The translations under genes and the position numbers were made by a program. The notes under the pieces are model-generated. The model ran no database searches, had not been told where the DNA came from, and was given only the letters and a program-made list of their open reading frames with translations. This document shows positions 62,198-64,000 of a DNA stretch of 64,000 nt, in pieces. The first letter of the stretch is position 1, and each line of letters opens with the position of its first letter. The stretch lies in the NCBI GenBank assembly GCA_021325145.1, contig JAJPHR010000102.1:1-64000 (forward strand), in the 5' to 3' direction. The DNA comes from Verrucomicrobiota bacterium (GTDB taxonomy: Bacteria; Verrucomicrobiota; Verrucomicrobiia; Limisphaerales; Pedosphaeraceae).

Positions 62198-62941
62198 TCA
62201 CATTGGATCGCGATTCACGTCCTTGTAATAAATGTAGCGGGCGGGCGTCTTGCCCATTGCCACGAACCATTGCGGACAGTAGGGAGCCATCCAGATGGCG
62301 TCGCCGGCCCGGACGGGATGGTAATCGGCATCGAGCCGGTAAACGCCCTGGCCGCTGAGCATCAGGAGGCCGTGTTCCATGACGTGAGTTTCCACAAAAG
62401 GGAGGGTCGCGCCGGGTTGGTAAGTGAAGATGTTTACGGCCAGGTCGAAGGCGGGATTGTCAGGCAGCAAGACTTGCAGGCGCGCATCTTCGTTGCCGAG
62501 AAACGGCTGGCCTTTGACTTCGCGTTCGTGCCCGAAAATGGGTTCGGGTTTGCCGACGCTCGCAAGCGGTTGATACGGCTTTTGAAAAATGAGGAATTTG
62601 GCTTCGTCGCTGGACCCTTGAAAATGAATGTCCTGGCCCGGAGGAACATAGGCGTAGCTGCCGGGTTCGAGGCGGTGCTTTTTGTCATTGAGCGCGAGAC
62701 TCCCCGTTCCTTCGAGCAGATACGCGAAATACTCGGTCGCGCCGGTGTTCCCGCGGCCATGGCCGTCCTTGCCCAGCGTGATGAGAAACTGGCAAAAGCG
62801 CGCGCCCATCGCCGGGGAGATCAGCACGATGCAAGTGGCCTTTTCCCAACCCGGCAGGTAACTGGTCACGAACCCGGCCGGGGTCAGCAGGCTGTAACGG
62901 TCTTTGACGACGTTCCGCGTGGCTCCAAAGAGTTCGGTCAT
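62198..62941 (-). CDS. allE: (S)-ureidoglycine aminohydrolase, bicupin
   Basis: The ATG at 62941 gives 247 residues starting MTELFGATRNVVKDRYSLLT, close to the known AllE start. Two cupin domains follow: the first with FAYLLEGTGSLALNDKK and GSYAYVPPGQDIHF, the second with LPFVETHVMEHGLLMLSGQG, YRLDADYHPVRAGDAIWM and CPQWFVAMGK. It removes ammonia from (S)-ureidoglycine in allantoin breakdown. The allantoinase gene lies upstream on the same strand, 251 bp away, forming a ureide catabolism pair. TTG-start extension by five residues is rejected. Confidence 0.93.
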   Translation of the reverse strand: MTELFGATRNVVKDRYSLLTPAGFVTSYLPGWEKATCIVLISPAMGARFCQFLITLGKDGHGRGNTGATEYFAYLLEGTGSLALNDKKHRLEPGSYAYVPPGQDIHFQGSSDEAKFLIFQKPYQPLASVGKPEPIFGHEREVKGQPFLGNEDARLQVLLPDNPAFDLAVNIFTYQPGATLPFVETHVMEHGLLMLSGQGVYRLDADYHPVRAGDAIWMAPYCPQWFVAMGKTPARYIYYKDVNRDPM

Positions 62942-63011
62942 TTTGTTGGGCGCCAATCTATACCGAGGTTCCGGGAGGTTGAAGGGAATTCTTTGATGGA
63001 TATGAATATAA

Positions 63012-63158
63012 GTTAGTGAAAGGCGGGATCAGCCTGGCATTCTTACCGTCCCTTTGCAGCTGACTTTTTCCAGTCAGGCGCTCACCGCAGCGAGCACAAA
63101 TGCCACTGTGCCTCTGACCAACGGGCCAGCGAGAATTTACTATCGCGTGCGCTATTAA
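63012..63158 (+). pseudogene. C-terminal gene remnant with an FYR-type end
   Basis: A 49-codon open frame with no start ends TAASTNATVPLTNGPARIYYRVRY before a TAA. The TN-x-P-x-RIYYRV end resembles the C-terminal module of secreted Verrucomicrobia proteins, such as NVFYRLALP in the glucose/sorbosone dehydrogenase of this window. It lies antisense in the gap between allE and allB. It is probably debris of a lost gene. Confidence 0.45.
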
Positions 63159-63192
63159 AACCAACTCTGCCGCTGGCGTAAAAACCGGCTCA

Positions 63193-64000
63193 CTAAGTCA
63201 GTGAATCAGTGGGTTTGACCAATTCGCCCGCCGGCTCAGCCGCAATCCTGCCGTCCTTGAATATCGTCCGGCCACGAAGCACGGTCTGAATGACCCTGCC
63301 GCTGAGGACTCGCCCCGCGTAAGGACTTTGGGGATGACGGTAAAGCAGCTCGTTCCGATCCACGGCAAAAGCCTGCCGCAAATCGGCGAGGACGAGATCG
63401 GCGTCGGCGTCGACCGCCAACCGGCCCTTGGTCGAGGGCAGATGGAAACGTTCAGCCACATTCAACGAAACCAACCGGCTGATCAATGGCAGCGCGATCT
63501 CCCTTTTTACGTGGCCCTCCGTCAGCAACAGCGGCAGAGTGTGCTGCGCTCCGGAGATGCCGCCCCACACTTTGAAGAAGTTTGGATTCTGTTTCAGGTC
63601 GGGCGGCGACGGCGAATGATCCGAGCCAACCGTCGTCACATGTCCGGCGCGCAGGTATTCCCAAAGCGCGTCTTGCGCGGGCTTGGGCCGAAGCGGCGGC
63701 GCGCACTTGGCCACCGCGCCAAGTTCCTCGACATCGTCTTCGGTCAAGACCAGATAGTGCGGACAAGTTTCGCACGTCACATCCACGCCTCCATTCCGCG
63801 CCGAGGCAATCAACGCAATCCCGGTGCCGCAACTGACGTGAACAATGTGCAACGCGCAGCCCGTCTCGCCCGCGAGCGCCAGCGCGCGCTGGATGGCGTC
63901 GAGTTCCGCTTCAATCGGGCGCGAATCCAAATAATCACGAATGGCGATTTTGCCCGCGCGAAGGCACTGCTCGGTGTTTTCGCGGGTAATGACATCGCTC
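63193..64000 (-). CDS. allB: Allantoinase / dihydroorotase-family amidohydrolase (5' end outside the window)
   Basis: The gene is read leftwards and its start is beyond 64000; about 268 C-terminal codons are seen. Marks of cyclic amidohydrolases are VITRENTEQCL, RDYLDSRPIEAELDAI, ALHIVHVSCG, DVTCETCPHYLVLTEDD and the catalytic Asp in TTVGSDHSPSPPDLK. The C-terminal barrel cap has GRLAVDADADLVLADL and YAGRVLSGRVIQTVLRGRTIFKDG. Allantoinase opens allantoin to allantoate; adjacency to allE supports this over hydantoinase or dihydroorotase. Confidence 0.88.
   Translation of the reverse strand, partial: SDVITRENTEQCLRAGKIAIRDYLDSRPIEAELDAIQRALALAGETGCALHIVHVSCGTGIALIASARNGGVDVTCETCPHYLVLTEDDVEELGAVAKCAPPLRPKPAQDALWEYLRAGHVTTVGSDHSPSPPDLKQNPNFFKVWGGISGAQHTLPLLLTEGHVKREIALPLISRLVSLNVAERFHLPSTKGRLAVDADADLVLADLRQAFAVDRNELLYRHPQSPYAGRVLSGRVIQTVLRGRTIFKDGRIAAEPAGELVKPTDSLT

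Overview
The window reads as chromosomal DNA of a Verrucomicrobiota bacterium, most likely a Pedosphaera/Limisphaera-type soil or freshwater lineage. This is inferred from gene content, not from a marker-gene search. Pointers are two cassettes of Planctomycetes/Verrucomicrobia-type cytochrome c-DUF1549-DUF1553 and DUF1501 (Tat) proteins, DUF1080 proteins, a secreted glucose/sorbosone dehydrogenase with Ig-like domains and an FYR-type C-terminus, a diphosphate-dependent phosphofructokinase, and many short palindromic dispersed repeats. LpxI, an LptE-like lipoprotein and a BamD-like lipoprotein show a diderm, LPS-making cell. No rRNA, tRNA or CRISPR array was seen.

Layout. 1-0.83 kb: repeats. 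0.83-13.7 kb: mostly housekeeping and envelope genes (carotenoid protein, GSDH-like enzyme, DUF3300/DUF2950 pair, CaCA-like exchanger, DUF167, DUF1080 lipoprotein, gnd, lpxI). 13.9-18.9 kb: a tight signalling operon (histidine kinase, single-domain response regulator, hybrid kinase). 19.1-25.5 kb: an accessory zone with a second, inverted copy of the left-end repeat split by a 1.4 kb IS whose transposase needs a -1 frameshift on A8, then an ArsR regulator, orphan membrane protein, small ribbon-helix-helix-like gene with a divergent promoter, transposase debris, and what looks like the edge of a metal-response locus. 25.9-36.6 kb: aldo/keto reductase, DUF1080, YaeQ, first cytochrome/DUF1501 cassette, TPR protein, BamD-like and LptE-like proteins. 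36.7-43.2 kb: Ser/Thr kinase and a glycan module (O-antigen ligase-like, DUF5989, SGNH hydrolase, SxtJ-like, carbamoyltransferase). 43.2-50 kb: LeuC-type dehydratase and the pyrH/tsf/rpsB translation genes, split by an opposite-strand TMTC-like membrane TPR protein. 50-56.8 kb: small stress/envelope genes, intradiol dioxygenase, a cytochrome with a collagen-like insert, second DUF1549/DUF1501 cassette. 57-64 kb: Gfo/Idh oxidoreductase, amidohydrolase, PPi-PFK, S1/P1 nuclease, lipoprotein, and an allantoin-degradation pair (allE, allB cut by the window end).

Themes. Short repeats repeatedly invade gene starts and leaders (kinase leader hairpin, DUF1549 N-terminus, nuclease signal peptide, TMTC-like gene). 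Three genes have promoter-like hexamers so close to the start codon that leaderless transcripts are predicted. I see no complete, clearly new biological system. The most unusual points are the interrupted rpsB-tsf-pyrH order, the compact carbamoyl/SGNH/DUF5989/ligase glycan module, and the accessory zone at 21-25.5 kb.
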